Source of the DNA: Halegenticoccus tardaugens
GTDB lineage: Archaea > Halobacteriota > Halobacteria > Halobacteriales > Haloferacaceae
Assembly: GCF_004116405.1 (NCBI RefSeq)
Contig: NZ_SDIC01000002.1
Location: 1-64,000 of the forward strand
DNA length: 64,000 nucleotides
Direction: 5' to 3'
Made by a program: the position numbers and the translations under genes. Positions 34,755 to 43,641 of this stretch are shown here, in pieces. The notes beneath the pieces were generated by a model. The model was not told the DNA's origin. It made no database searches and worked only from the letters and a program-made list of their open reading frames with translations. Position 1 is the stretch's first letter; each line of letters begins with the position of its first letter.

Positions 34755-35015
34755 ATGCCCTCGATGAAACTGTACACAGTAATATACCTCGCCCTCTTCG
34801 CGATGGCGACGGTACAGGTGCTGATCGAGTTCACCGGGCTCGCTTACTGGGTTGGCGTGGCCGCTATATTGACCCTTTCGCTTCTCAAAGCAGCGTTGGT
34901 CGCGGGATACTACCAGCATCTCTGGTTCGAACCCCCCGCCGTTTCCGTCGTCGTCCTCGTCGGCCTCGTTGCTGCGCTCGCGCTGACGTTCGCCGCCGCA
35001 TACTCGATCATGTGA
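34755..35015 (+). CDS. Cytochrome c oxidase subunit IV-like protein
   Basis: 86 residues from ATG 34755, 8 bases after the CoxAC stop. Three short helices: LYTVIYLALFAMATVQVLI, VGVAAILTLSLLKAALVAGY and VVVLVGLVAALALTFAAAY. The pattern KAALVAGYYQHLWFE is characteristic of prokaryotic subunit IV (COX4_pro), which supports oxidase assembly or stability. The gene is clearly in the coxB-coxAC operon. Confidence 0.85.
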   Translation: MPSMKLYTVIYLALFAMATVQVLIEFTGLAYWVGVAAILTLSLLKAALVAGYYQHLWFEPPAVSVVVLVGLVAALALTFAAAYSIM

Positions 35016-35065
35016 ACCCAGTCGATCGGCAGTCGTACCGCCTCGCCGGATCCAACCGATGGAGC

Positions 35066-35803
35066 TCACGTTCGGCCTTCGGGTCGCCAGTATAGAAGGC
35101 CGACGGCGAGGACGAATGCGACGGTCGAGAGGTCAACGGTGAGTCCACCAAGGCCCATTGCCAGGGAGGCACCGCCGGCCCCCATCGCGAGAGACGCAGC
35201 GAGCGGAACGCTGCAACTGAGACACGAGACGAAGCCAAACGCGCCACCGAGCGCGGCTCGCGTCGCGTCCAGGACGGCCGCGTAGACGAGATACGCGAGC
35301 GAAAGGTACCCGACGAGCAGATACGGAACGAGGTAGACGTATCCGAGACCGGGATGGATGTAGGCAACCCTAGGTCCCCATCCCGGGGACGCCATTGTGA
35401 TGTACAATCCGGCGACATGTCCGTGGCCGTGGCCGTGGTGCGCGAACCCGAGCAGTCCTCCGAGGAAGGCGAGCGTGATAAAGTACGTTGTCGCAAAGCA
35501 GAACGCAATCCAGACGGGGGGTCGCGGCGATCGCGAGATGGTCGTCTTTGTCACCGCCCAGAGACCGACGTCGATCCAGACGAACGGGTACAGGACGTAC
35601 CTGAGGCTCGTCACCTCCGCAGACGTCAACCCGAAGTAGCCGACGAGCGCGAGTGCTTCCCCGGCGAGAATCGCGGCCATCCAGCGGCGTTCTCGGGACG
35701 CAGCCGCGGCGTCACTCTGACTCGGAGCCGATATGTTCGGCGCGTCCTCGCTTCGCGCATCTTCCGGGAGGCGTGGGGACGACGGTTCGGATCCGGCGTT
35801 CAC
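35066..35803 (-). CDS. Haloarchaeal multispanning membrane protein near cox
   Basis: 245 residues with about seven helices (WMAAILAGEALALVGYFG, VWIAFCFATTYFITLAFLG, YVYLVPYLLVGYLSLAYL, LGGLTVDLSTVAFVLAVGLL). Distinct are HHGHGHGHV between helices and a CLSC pair (GFVSCLSCSVPLAASLAMG), both possible metal ligands. It converges on the cox operon and is followed upstream by a second membrane protein. I do not recognise a characterised family; His-rich loop and CxxC would fit a copper-handling or assembly role, as inference. Confidence 0.7.
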   Translation of the reverse strand: MNAGSEPSSPRLPEDARSEDAPNISAPSQSDAAAASRERRWMAAILAGEALALVGYFGLTSAEVTSLRYVLYPFVWIDVGLWAVTKTTISRSPRPPVWIAFCFATTYFITLAFLGGLLGFAHHGHGHGHVAGLYITMASPGWGPRVAYIHPGLGYVYLVPYLLVGYLSLAYLVYAAVLDATRAALGGAFGFVSCLSCSVPLAASLAMGAGGASLAMGLGGLTVDLSTVAFVLAVGLLYWRPEGRT

Positions 35804-35813
35804 GGCGCCTCCA

Positions 35814-36248
35814 CTAGCTCCCCAGCGTGAGTTTCACCACGACTGCTAGCACGAATAGGAGACCGAGAATCCACGCGCTCGCTGCGGCCGCCTGGGCGCT
35901 CTTCCACCCTCTATACCTTGCGGAAGCGTATATCCCGTAGGCGAGATACGCACCCAGAGCCGAAAGACCAGCACCGGCCAACACGAACACCATCGCTCCT
36001 CTGATTTGGGCCGGCGCCTCGGGATTGACGAACACGACCACCGATCCGGCCAACACGAAAACGAGGAGTAGAAAGCTGGAAATCCACAGCGTTTGGCTTC
36101 GCACCGTTCGGGTAATCGACTCGGACGCGCCCCAACGCTCGGTGCTTCGATCGCGACGCCAGTTCGCACCTCGTGAGAGACCGATCGCGACGGCGATCAG
36201 AATCGCTCCCATTAAAACGGTACTCACGAAGTACACCATCTGTGCCAT
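35814..36248 (-). CDS. Membrane protein with four helices, unknown function
   Basis: 144 residues from ATG 36248 (a longer in-frame start at 36311 is less likely). Helices: VYFVSTVLMGAILIAVAIGL, LWISSFLLLVFVLAGSVVVF, GAMVFVLAGAGLSALGAYLA and AWILGLLFVLAVVVKLTLG. Short charged loops between. The stop lies 11 bases before the start of the membrane protein at 35803, so the two form one transcript. Such pairs flank haloarchaeal terminal-oxidase genes. Function unknown. Confidence 0.65.
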   Translation of the reverse strand: MAQMVYFVSTVLMGAILIAVAIGLSRGANWRRDRSTERWGASESITRTVRSQTLWISSFLLLVFVLAGSVVVFVNPEAPAQIRGAMVFVLAGAGLSALGAYLAYGIYASARYRGWKSAQAAAASAWILGLLFVLAVVVKLTLGS

Positions 36249-36631
36249 CTGAATGCCCCTCCTTGTAGATAGTTGTCCAGTATTCATAATAAACATTCGT
36301 TTTATTAGCATATCGATAGGATCACATGCCGCCCAGTGTCTCCTCCTATTGCGTCGCTGGTCGATCTTTCGACGATGACGTCCGCCGTCCGCTCGTTCTC
36401 CCCAGATTCTTCACAATCCGCCTCTAAGCTCTCGCTGAGCAGGTCTGCGAGCATTCGAGTCTAATTCAGTCAACAATTTGTCACTTCTCAAACGGTCTCG
36501 ACTAGATAGTGTCCGTCAATACGGTTTCTGAGGTATCTGACGTACTTGCTGGTTGATTCAGGCAACCCTAGTAATAGAAAAATTCAAAAATAATATATTT
36601 CGATATCAGATCAAGAGTAGGAGGTATTCAT

Positions 36632-36781
36632 GCGGTTAGAGTCCCGTCCTTGCCCGACGACGACGTAAATCACGTCTCTCTCGCAGGTGCTGCCCCTGGC
36701 TTTCCCGACAACCGGTGCGAGGAGGATATGAATCTGGTCTTTGCAGCTGGTACCTCTATCGAACACAATCTGGTATACTAG
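36632..36781 (+). pseudogene. Unidentified coding relic in an A/T-rich gap
   Basis: A 49-codon frame ends with TAG 36779-36781 and shows coding-like composition (DDDVNHVSLAGAAPGFPDN, then CEEDMNLVFAAGTSIEHN). No start codon or partner is visible. The surrounding 36249-36953 is A/T-rich and otherwise holds nothing I can support. Confidence 0.2.
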
Positions 36782-36953
36782 TAGGTGACAGTACCACTCT
36801 CCTTTGGCTGGTTTCTGCTCGACTAACAAAATTAATTGAATAAATCCCTCCACCGCTCTCGGATTTCGCAGGATGGGTCCCTCCATTTTCAGGACAGCGC
36901 GTCTCATCGATGAGAATTTGTGTGGCAAACACCTAGTGAATCCTACGCTGAGA

Positions 36954-37583
36954 ATGAGCACGAATGCGGATTTATCCCTGACCGAAAAGCAAGCGTACGA
37001 CCTGATTGTTGCCGAAGGCGGTCTCCTCCAAAGCCAGTTGTGGAAAGAGCTCGACGTGTCGAGCCGCACAGGCAGCCGCCTTGCGACAGCTCTTGAAGAG
37101 AAAGGACTCCTCTCACGAGAACAAACGACCAAGAAGGGCCAACGGACCTACCTGCTGGAGCCGACGAACGGGCACGCGACAACGCCTTCGGAGACAGCAA
37201 GCGAATACGCAGAGGAAGAAGTCAAGGACGGTCCAGACACCGCCCTCACTGCTCGTGAAACGCGTGCGTTAGCACTCATTCGCGAGCGAGGCGGACTCTA
37301 CCAGAGTGAGTTCTGGAAAGAACTGGGGGTGAACAGTCGGACAGGAAGCCGTTTGGCGACTGGTCTCGAAGCAAAGGAGTTGATCCGCCGGGAAGAAACC
37401 ACGTATAACGGCCAGCGAACCTACCTGCTCCTTCCAGCGAAGAAGGAGCTTGACTTCTCGGTACTGATGGCTGGGGACATGTTCTCGCCGCTAGTCGGCA
37501 CCGAGGAAATAGATCCAATTACTTCTGATGCGTTTGCTCAGTGGATTTTACAACTCGCATATGAAGAAGATTCGAATGCTTGA
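36954..37583 (+). CDS. Tandem winged-helix regulator (DUF7343-like repeats)
   Basis: 209 residues from ATG 36954. Two homologous wHTH units lie in tandem: LTEKQAYDLIVAEGGLLQSQ with WKELDVSSRTGSRLATALEE, and LTARETRALALIRERGGLYQ with WKELGVNSRTGSRLATGLEA. Each is followed by a wing ending QRTYLL. A linker rich in Thr/Glu joins them; an acidic tail follows. One polypeptide can thus contact two DNA half-sites. The stop codon TGA lies inside an IS-derived palindrome (37579-37619). No partner gene is adjacent. Confidence 0.75.
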   Translation: MSTNADLSLTEKQAYDLIVAEGGLLQSQLWKELDVSSRTGSRLATALEEKGLLSREQTTKKGQRTYLLEPTNGHATTPSETASEYAEEEVKDGPDTALTARETRALALIRERGGLYQSEFWKELGVNSRTGSRLATGLEAKELIRREETTYNGQRTYLLLPAKKELDFSVLMAGDMFSPLVGTEEIDPITSDAFAQWILQLAYEEDSNA

Positions 37584-37619
37584 CATCCTCCCACGGCTTT
37601 AGAGTGGGAGGATGTCAAG
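37579..37619. repeat. Perfect 16-bp inverted repeat made of IS605-type ends
   Basis: Arms CTTGACATCCTCCCAC and GTGGGAGGATGTCAAG are exact inverse complements with a 9-base loop. Each arm equals the aggatgtcaa right-end sequence of the IS605/IS1341-type scars, so two opposed ends appear joined. The TGA stop of the preceding wHTH gene (37581-37583) is inside the left arm. As RNA it would form a strong hairpin at the 3' end of that gene and could act as a terminator. Confidence 0.7.
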
Positions 37620-37635
37620 GAGACGCACTCTCCTG

Positions 37636-37790
37636 TTAGTCGCTGTACGCGTCAAGGAGATCCCACTCCTCGCGCATCAGTTCTCGAACGCCGTGTTCGA
37701 GTATCCCTTCGCCGAGTGAGGTGGCCTGATAGTACGAGTAGAGGCCTTCGGTGTCGGGCTGCTTCCGTTTTCGATTCTCGACACGCTATT
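37636..37790 (-). pseudogene. C-terminal relic of a wHTH-type regulator
   Basis: Minus-strand frame reads KQPDTEGLYSYYQATSLGEG then ILEHGVRELMREEWDLLDAY and ends TAA at 37636-37638. This resembles the end of haloarchaeal wHTH regulators in which a YY-x-x-T/S wing is followed by a final helix. No N-terminal part is present; it is cut on the 5' side near another IS scar (37801-37856). Confidence 0.4.
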
Positions 37791-37800
37791 CACGAAAGCG

Positions 37801-37856
37801 GTTCACAGAACTGCAGGGCGAGGAAGCCCACGACTGTAGTCGTGGGAGGAATCGCC
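37801..37856 (+). repeat. IS200/IS605-type end scar
   Basis: gttcac followed after 16 bases by gaggaagcccacgactgtag and tcgtgggaggaatcgcc: hairpin CCCACGAC-TGTA-GTCGTGGG with the usual gaggaa lead-in, as in the element at 16465-16832. Confidence 0.55.
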
Positions 37857-38068
37857 CGTCTTTGGTCGCAAACACCGGAATCGGGAGGTTTAGGCCCCCT
37901 CTCGGCGCATCTATGATACTCCTCGGTGACCAAAACGGTCGCCGTGGAGGGGCCATCGTAGGCTGGCCCTGAACTCGGGGACTATGACCGCGAACGTGAC
38001 GCCACTGGCCGCTCTGTTCCCTGTATTGGGATTGAGCGGGAGATGAAAACACCGGGAATTAAAGCCGG

Positions 38069-38240
38069 GTGAGTCGGCTTCGGACGCAGACCACGGGACG
38101 GAAACCCACGCAGGAATCCCCTCCGTGTGCCCGTCCTGCCGAGTCCATCGCGGTCTTGACCGGTGACAAGGGATACGACGACCAGAAGCTCCGACAGCTC
38201 GCCCGTGATACTCTGCAATCTCGGAACGACGCCACCCGAG
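38069..38240 (+). pseudogene. IS5-family (DDE) transposase fragment
   Basis: One plus-strand frame reads ESIAVLTGDKGYDDQKLRQL, which is the central D-x-G-Y-D motif of IS5-family haloarchaeal transposases (second catalytic Asp). The homology fades by about 38240 and no first Asp, Glu or terminal repeats can be seen. The rest of 37860-38640 contains no intact gene. Confidence 0.55.
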
Positions 38241-38640
38241 TGGTGCACCCATGCATTCCGCTGCCCGCAGCAACTGATGCGCGTCGTACCGTTCTGGCGA
38301 TTCATGAGTGAGGACAACGCGGTCGCGGGAGCGCTTCGGATCGTCGACGACTACATAGGATACGTCCTGGCCAGGCTGCAGACCCATTAGCCGTAGTGAT
38401 TGCAGTCTTGGGCTGCGGTTCTGGATTGAGATCCAAACTATTCGCCGCAGATTCAGGTGATCGATCTTATGTGAATGTATCAACTATAGATGGGAGATAG
38501 AGCTGAAGGTAAGGGTACCGAACTACGATATTGCTCATGTAGCATACCTCGGGATAGAAGATGACAGATTATCAGACAAAGTCAATCCCTCTTCGATTGA
38601 GACTATCACAGGTGATCGTGCATTTAGAGTAGTTGGTGAG

Positions 38641-39936
38641 TTAGATGTTCTCTGAATCCGCCTCAAGCTCTGAATTCTCGGTGAAGATGAGATCACCAGT
38701 CTGTTCCAGCCAGTCGACACCCCATTTGACGGTAGGCGGGACAAGTGCTGTGGTGAAGATCGCCGTAAAGACGAGAATCGAGAAGAGTTCCTGGCCGATA
38801 ACGCCTGCTGACAGTGCAATCGATACAATAATGATCTCAACGGTTCCGCGTCCATTCATTCCGAAACCGATGACGAGTCCCTCCCTTGGAGACAGCTTCG
38901 TTGGGAGGGTGAACAGCCAGCTCCCAACGATCTTGCCGACGAAGGCGACTACCAAGATGAGTACGAGGAGGCCTAGGTCCTGCGTGAACACGGCAAGCGT
39001 GAGATCGAACGCGACTGAGACGAAGAAGATTGGCGCGAAAAAGCCCATCGCCAGATCATACATCACGCTGTACATATGCTCGTAGATGTCCGGCTCCAAC
39101 TGAGCCTGGCGAAGGAATAGGCCGGCTATGAATCCGCCGATGATCATATGAAGATCAACGAGTGCCGCGAAGAATGCGAAGATGAGGGCGACTACGAGCG
39201 CTACTGTGAACGCGGAGGTCTTGTCGACGAATTGGTGGCGCTCCATCCACGCTTCCAACTGCTCCCAGAGGTGTGGAAGGACTTTCTCCCCGACCAGAAG
39301 CGCTGCCGCAAAGAATAGGAGTGCTTTACCCGCAACCAAGCTGAGGCCGACGGCAGTCACTTCTCCAGTTTCGATGAAACCCATGATCCCGGCGAACACG
39401 ACCATCACGCCGACGTCGGACAGTAATGCACCACCCAGGAGAACACCTGCAATCCGCGTATCCAAGATATCGAGATCGACTAAGATACGCGATTTCGTCG
39501 CTAGTGAGGTGGCTGCCATCGCGATTCCGATGAATAGTGACTGCCCAACCGTCGCGCCAATGAAGTGCCCGACTCCATAGCCTAGCCCAAACGGGACGAT
39601 AAAGCCACCGAATGCGACCATCAACGCTTGTGGCCCAAGTTCGAACAGGTTGTGCAGATCGACTTCCATGCCGACATAGATCATTAATAAGAAAACACCA
39701 AGCTCCGCGAAGGTTTCGAGCCCTTCCGTTGAGTGTACCAGGCCCACTACCGCTGGTCCGAAGATGATTCCTGCGAGGAGTTCACCCATCAACGCGGGAT
39801 AGCCGACGCGCTCAACCAAGAGACCGAAAATCCACGCAAGTATGAGCACCAAGAGCAGATTGAGGATATCGATACCCGCGGCTTCGACCATTATGTCTGT
39901 TCTAGTCACTCCATCAACTAAATGATCATGATCCAT
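38641..39936 (-). CDS. Kef-type cation/proton antiporter (CPA2)
   Basis: 431 residues from ATG 39936, or 416 from ATG 39891. About 12 helices. CPA2 landmarks: GYPALMGELLAGIIFGPAVV near residue 45, LLSDVGVMVVFAG with the ion-site Asp, GKIVGSWLFTL, and GLVIGFGMNGRGTVEIII. There is no C-terminal RCK/TrkA-N domain, so regulation by NAD is unlikely, unlike KefB/C. It probably exchanges Na+ or K+ for H+, relevant to salt and pH balance. Confidence 0.88.
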   Translation of the reverse strand: MDHDHLVDGVTRTDIMVEAAGIDILNLLLVLILAWIFGLLVERVGYPALMGELLAGIIFGPAVVGLVHSTEGLETFAELGVFLLMIYVGMEVDLHNLFELGPQALMVAFGGFIVPFGLGYGVGHFIGATVGQSLFIGIAMAATSLATKSRILVDLDILDTRIAGVLLGGALLSDVGVMVVFAGIMGFIETGEVTAVGLSLVAGKALLFFAAALLVGEKVLPHLWEQLEAWMERHQFVDKTSAFTVALVVALIFAFFAALVDLHMIIGGFIAGLFLRQAQLEPDIYEHMYSVMYDLAMGFFAPIFFVSVAFDLTLAVFTQDLGLLVLILVVAFVGKIVGSWLFTLPTKLSPREGLVIGFGMNGRGTVEIIIVSIALSAGVIGQELFSILVFTAIFTTALVPPTVKWGVDWLEQTGDLIFTENSELEADSENI

Positions 39937-40080
39937 GCGAGGAGTGGGCTGGTAGTGCCACCGCTAGAGGGCTCGTTCAGGGTATTTGGAAAACAAAGCG
40001 AAATCGATCATAACACCAATAGGAGTCGAATCCCGGCAAAAACTGAATCTCCGAATCCAGCCACGGGTTATTCTAAGTAT

Positions 40081-40097
40081 CCGGCTTTTCAAGCCGG
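40081..40097. repeat. Short perfect hairpin
   Basis: CCGGCTT-TTC-AAGCCGG, 7-bp stem in the otherwise empty gap upstream of the antiporter gene and 128 bases before the truncated protease relic. Could be an IS terminus scar; no partner found. Confidence 0.3.
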
Positions 40098-40224
40098 ACG
40101 TTGTAAGGAACTGCGCGTTGAAAAAGGTACTAGCGGGTAGCGTTCCAACAACACAGTATCGGAGCAACCTACGAACCACCGTTTGAGAGAGGAGCAAAAA
40201 TGGTTACCCCAAGTACCTCTACAG

Positions 40225-40452
40225 ATGTTCAAAAGTGTCAAAATTAGTCATTTTCTGGGAATCCCAATTCGGGTGGATCTCACGTTTCTCCTCGTTGGTC
40301 CGCTCTTCGCTTGGCTGATCAAGCGAAATATCGCCACTGCAGGAATTTTTCTCAACACCAGCGTTCCTGAGAGGCAAAGATTCGACACAACTCGGCCGGA
40401 ACTCCCCACCGTAGACATCACAATTTCCGGAGAGGTGTACGTCGAGCTGTGA
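40225..40452 (+). pseudogene. Truncated site-2 protease (M50) N-terminus
   Basis: From ATG 40225 the first 35 residues (MFKSVKISHFLGIPIRVDLT then LLVGPLFAWLI) match the start of haloarchaeal site-2-type M50 metalloproteases, where a short amphipathic lead is followed by the first helix. The HExxH catalytic site is absent: after about residue 40 the frame runs into unrelated sequence and stops at 40450-40452. It is a gene start left after a deletion. Confidence 0.55.
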
Positions 40453-40531
40453 CGACTTAGACGGGTCCTCTTCGACCGATGTTCCGTCTTCCTTTCCCCC
40501 GACCAACATTCCCTCACTAACTTGTAGGGTC

Positions 40532-41403
40532 CTATCCGAGGAGGTTCTGCAGCGTCAGGACGACGAAGAGCAGAATCACGGCCTCGGATATTATACACGT
40601 CGATGTCGAGTTCGTCATCGCCCAGGGCCTCCTCGACAGTCTGCCTGATCAATGACAAGTTCGCAGGGACGACGACGTCTGCGAGGTACTCTTGGAGGGC
40701 ATACTCCTCGACGAGGTCCTTGTGGGCTGGAATTCGTTCGGGGAGGAGCCGAACATCGACCGTCATTAGATAGAGCGTACTCACCGCGAAGACAAGGACA
40801 CCCAGCTGGGTGAATTCGAACATTTCGAAGGCGTGAAGACCGAGCTCAGGAGACTTCGCCCCAAGCTGGGTTGCAATATCGCTTGCGAGAATGTTCGTCG
40901 ACGTTCCGATGAGCGTCAACGTTCCCCCAAGCATCGACGCAAACGAGGGGGATGAGCAGCTTCGACGGTGAGGTCTTGCCGTTGTGAGCGAGATCGTTGA
41001 TCACCGGAACCAGTATCGAGACGACTGGCGTGTTGTTGATGAACCTCGAGACGGACCCGGTGATGCCCACCGTCGCAGCAAGTTGCTTACGCCAGTCGGT
41101 CCCGGCGAACGTGGCCATCCTTCGCCCAATCAGCTGGACGATGCCGGTTCGGTTGATCCCGGTGCTCAGGATAAGCATCGCCAGGCCAGTGATCGTGGCT
41201 GGATTGGCAAATCCTGAGATTCCCTCCCGCGGAGAGATTTGTGTCCACGGCTCGAATACAATCAACAACACCATCACCAAGATCGCGGTGAGGTCGATCG
41301 GGAACCATTCGGTGGCGAACAACACGAGCGCGAGCAGGATAACTGCGAAATCGACGAGCATCTTGGCTGTCACGGGCGGTAAATCGAGGTTCTGGACTGC
41401 CAA
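40532..41403 (-). pseudogene. Decayed SLC13/DASS-type transporter with TrkA-C domain
   Basis: The 5' part (from ATG 41403) reads VILLALVLFATEWFPIDLTA then FINNTPVVSILVPVINDLA, the sodium/substrate motif of divalent-anion symporters. Near 40930 the frame shifts; the next frame continues LTLIGTSTNILASDIATQLG, then a RCK_C-like NLSLIRQTVEEALGDDELD. Near 40585 it shifts again, and AVILLFVVLTLQNLLG with TAG at 40532-40534 supplies the usual final helix. Intact relatives are about 600 residues, so an internal deletion of several hundred bases is also implied. Not functional. Confidence 0.65.
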
Positions 41404-41556
41404 CGGAATGTAGAGAAGGACACGCCGAACAGAGACGCCTACATGGAAAAAGGACTGGTATGTGCCGATTGCTGAGCGCTACGACCCGTGGAAGAGCGCG
41501 TGACTGCCAGTTCGAGAAGCCAAGTAGAACGCGTTGTACGCACCAGAGGCTTGTCA

Positions 41557-41970
41557 TTAGTCAGTCGTATCCCGCGGCCTCGGCCCCGCCCCACGAGAGA
41601 TATACGCCGTCAGATCCGTTGTCGTGATGACACCAATAACTTCTCCGTCATCAAGAACCGGAACGTGATGGAAGCCATATTCGAGCATTAGATCAGCGAC
41701 GCTACGAATGGGTTCGCTCGCGGTAGTCGTGGTAACGTCCGTACTCATCGATGTCCCGACGGTCGCGTTCGGATCAGGGTCGCCTTCTGCGATGACTTTG
41801 ATGAAATCAGTGGCAGTGAGAATTCCTTCGAGATGATCGTCGTCGCCAACAACAATGACCGAGCCGATACCCTGTTCGAGCATCAGCCTCCCGGCATTCT
41901 GAAGTGACGTGTCAGCATCCACTGTGTGGACCGGCGAAGACATGAGGTTCCCAACGAAAACATCGTCCAT
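41557..41970 (-). CDS. CBS-pair protein
   Basis: 137 residues made of two CBS motifs: VGNLMSSPVHTVDADTSLQN to VIVVGDDDHLEGILTATDFI, and VGTSMSTDVTTTTASEPIRS to VPVLDDGEVIGVITTTDLTA. CBS pairs bind adenine nucleotides and sense energy state or ionic strength. No catalytic domain is attached. A related but separate CBS protein lies at 55162. Partner unknown; the neighbouring decayed transporter is a possible former partner. Confidence 0.85.
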   Translation of the reverse strand: MDDVFVGNLMSSPVHTVDADTSLQNAGRLMLEQGIGSVIVVGDDDHLEGILTATDFIKVIAEGDPDPNATVGTSMSTDVTTTTASEPIRSVADLMLEYGFHHVPVLDDGEVIGVITTTDLTAYISRGAGPRPRDTTD

Positions 41971-42158
41971 CTAAGAAGAGAGAATGCGTCCAGGGATAAA
42001 AGTTCGCACCGAAGTACGGATCTTGGTCTGGACACTCTACTGTGTTGTGTGGATGAACGCCCCAATATCGCTATTTAAACTGAATTGAAATTTCTACGGG
42101 CAAGTCAGAGTGAGTGTCTCGGGACTTGGCCTTGAAGCGGTTCACTAATCTCACGTCA

Positions 42159-42446
42159 TCACTCGGGGAGTGCTGACGTATCGAACTCGGCGTTGTATTG
42201 CTCATAGGTGAGTATCAGCTTTCCAGGCATTGGGTCCTTCGCTGCATCTCAAAGCGTTTTGAACGCTTGAATGGCCTCATTTGAGTCCTCTGAACCTTCC
42301 CTGACGGTTCGTACCTCTTCTCGAACCGTGTCGTATACTCGCTCGAGGATGCGCTGAGCAGCGTATGAATCCGTTTTTGAGCCAATTTCAAAGAAGCTTC
42401 GTAGCGAGCCATACTTGTAATTGGTCCGCACTGGGTTAACCTTCAT
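42159..42446 (-). pseudogene. Small protein interrupted by an in-frame TGA
   Basis: From ATG 42446, 65 codons (helical: SYAAQRILERVYDTVREEVR) end at TGA 42249-42251. The same frame then continues with coding character for 29 codons (DPMPGKLILTYEQYNAEFD) to TGA 42159-42161, giving a 95-codon whole. Most likely a nonsense mutation in a small gene of unknown family; readthrough is the less likely alternative. Confidence 0.4.
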
Positions 42447-42704
42447 CGTGCCTCTTCTGTGCACGTAGCGAAGAAGCACTCTCCCGCAACGACGTTTTCT
42501 ATTATTTCCCCCACCACGTTCGACATCGATACTGTAGAGCCGATAACTCCCCTCTTCAGGCAGACGGTCTCTAACACTATCTTAAGCAGGCAGAGATACG
42601 CCACGTCTCCACCTGCGACCCGACTACAGCGACGAGGACGACACGGATGGCCTAACCACTCGGAAGCCAAAGACCGCACCGCCGCGTTCTACGATTACGT
42701 GATT

Positions 42705-42749
42705 GCAGGCGAGAAAGCCTCGCCCCTGAGGGCGGGGCTGAATCGCCGT
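42705..42749 (+). repeat. IS200/IS605-type end scar
   Basis: gcaggcgagaaagcctcgcccctgagggcggggctgaatc (shown in parts: hairpin GCCTCGCCCC-TGA-GGGCGGGGC, then gaatcgcc). It matches the left-end type of the tnpB element at 58951-60440. The rest of 42447-43076 shows no gene I can support. Confidence 0.55.
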
Positions 42750-43076
42750 CTTCGGTTCACTTTCGGAGTTCGAGTACATCTTCGGTGCTTTCCAGTCGGT
42801 TCTCTATTCATCCGACGCGGCATGTCCGCGCCCATACCGGGACAATCGGATATATTCGGACCCCCCAACCGACCGAGGCTCGCAGGCACCTCTTTGGGAG
42901 ACGTCGGGTACCGACACAAAACACCCAGGTACCTCCAAACCCGCCGACAATTGTTCGTATTCTTCCGGAAACGGTAGGGGCATCCGATTCGAGCGAAACG
43001 ATATGAACGACCGGCAGATTCCCAGTCTCTGGGAGCGCCCCCAACGCCTCTATGTCCGCGGACGAAAATTCCGTAC

Positions 43077-43439
43077 ATGTCGGAGTCGATGTATTCCGAG
43101 ATCGGCGGGCGCGAAGCGATCGAAGCCGTCGTCGAGGATTTTTACGACAAGGTGCTCGCCGACGAACGGCTCGCCGGGTACTTCGAGGATCATGATATGG
43201 AGTCGCTCTACGCCCATCAAGTACAGTTCATCAGCGCGGTCGCGGGAGGCCCCGTCCAGTACTCGGGCGCGGACATGCGGGAAGCCCACGACCACATGGA
43301 CATCGATCAGTCCGATTTTGACGCGGTCGCGGAGTATCTGGAGAGCGCCCTGGTCGAAAACGGCGTCGGCGACCAGAACGTCGACGCGATCATGGCGGAG
43401 GTCGCCGCGCTCGAAGAGCCGGTTCTCGGCCGGGGGTGA
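43077..43439 (+). CDS. Truncated haemoglobin (group I type)
   Basis: 120 residues from ATG 43077 (ATG 43089 also possible). Features: MYSEIGGREAIEAVVEDFYD (helix B start), VLADERLAGYFEDHDMESLY, then HQVQFISAVAGGPVQYSGAD and the haem-binding MREAHDHMDI with the proximal His. This is the 2-on-2 globin fold. Such proteins bind O2 or NO and protect from nitrosative stress or supply the oxidase. It lies before a UspA gene, in a stress-type neighbourhood. Confidence 0.9.
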   Translation: MSESMYSEIGGREAIEAVVEDFYDKVLADERLAGYFEDHDMESLYAHQVQFISAVAGGPVQYSGADMREAHDHMDIDQSDFDAVAEYLESALVENGVGDQNVDAIMAEVAALEEPVLGRG

Positions 43440-43641
43440 CGGCAGTCGGGTGAGACCCTTCAGGGTGTGCTCCTCGCGAGCGACGGCACGCGGGTGACGA
43501 CGCCGATCCCGCGCGAGAGACGACGGGTGAGAAGTGTCACGGCCCGAGCGACACGATGGCGTCGCGGAAAGTATCGGCGGCGTATGGCTGCGCCTAGGCT
43601 TTTCGCGCTCGCGGTTGACGATCGAACGAGGGACCAAAGAG

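Noticed and set aside
37579..37619. Reading the palindrome as a classic factor-independent terminator
   Set aside because: Archaeal terminators are U-tracts; no T-run follows here, and both arms equal IS ends, so the IS origin is the better explanation, although a termination effect is not excluded.
42459..43010. Frames of 127-172 codons before the truncated haemoglobin gene
   Set aside because: They run through the IS605-type hairpin at 42705 and have no recognisable domain on either strand.
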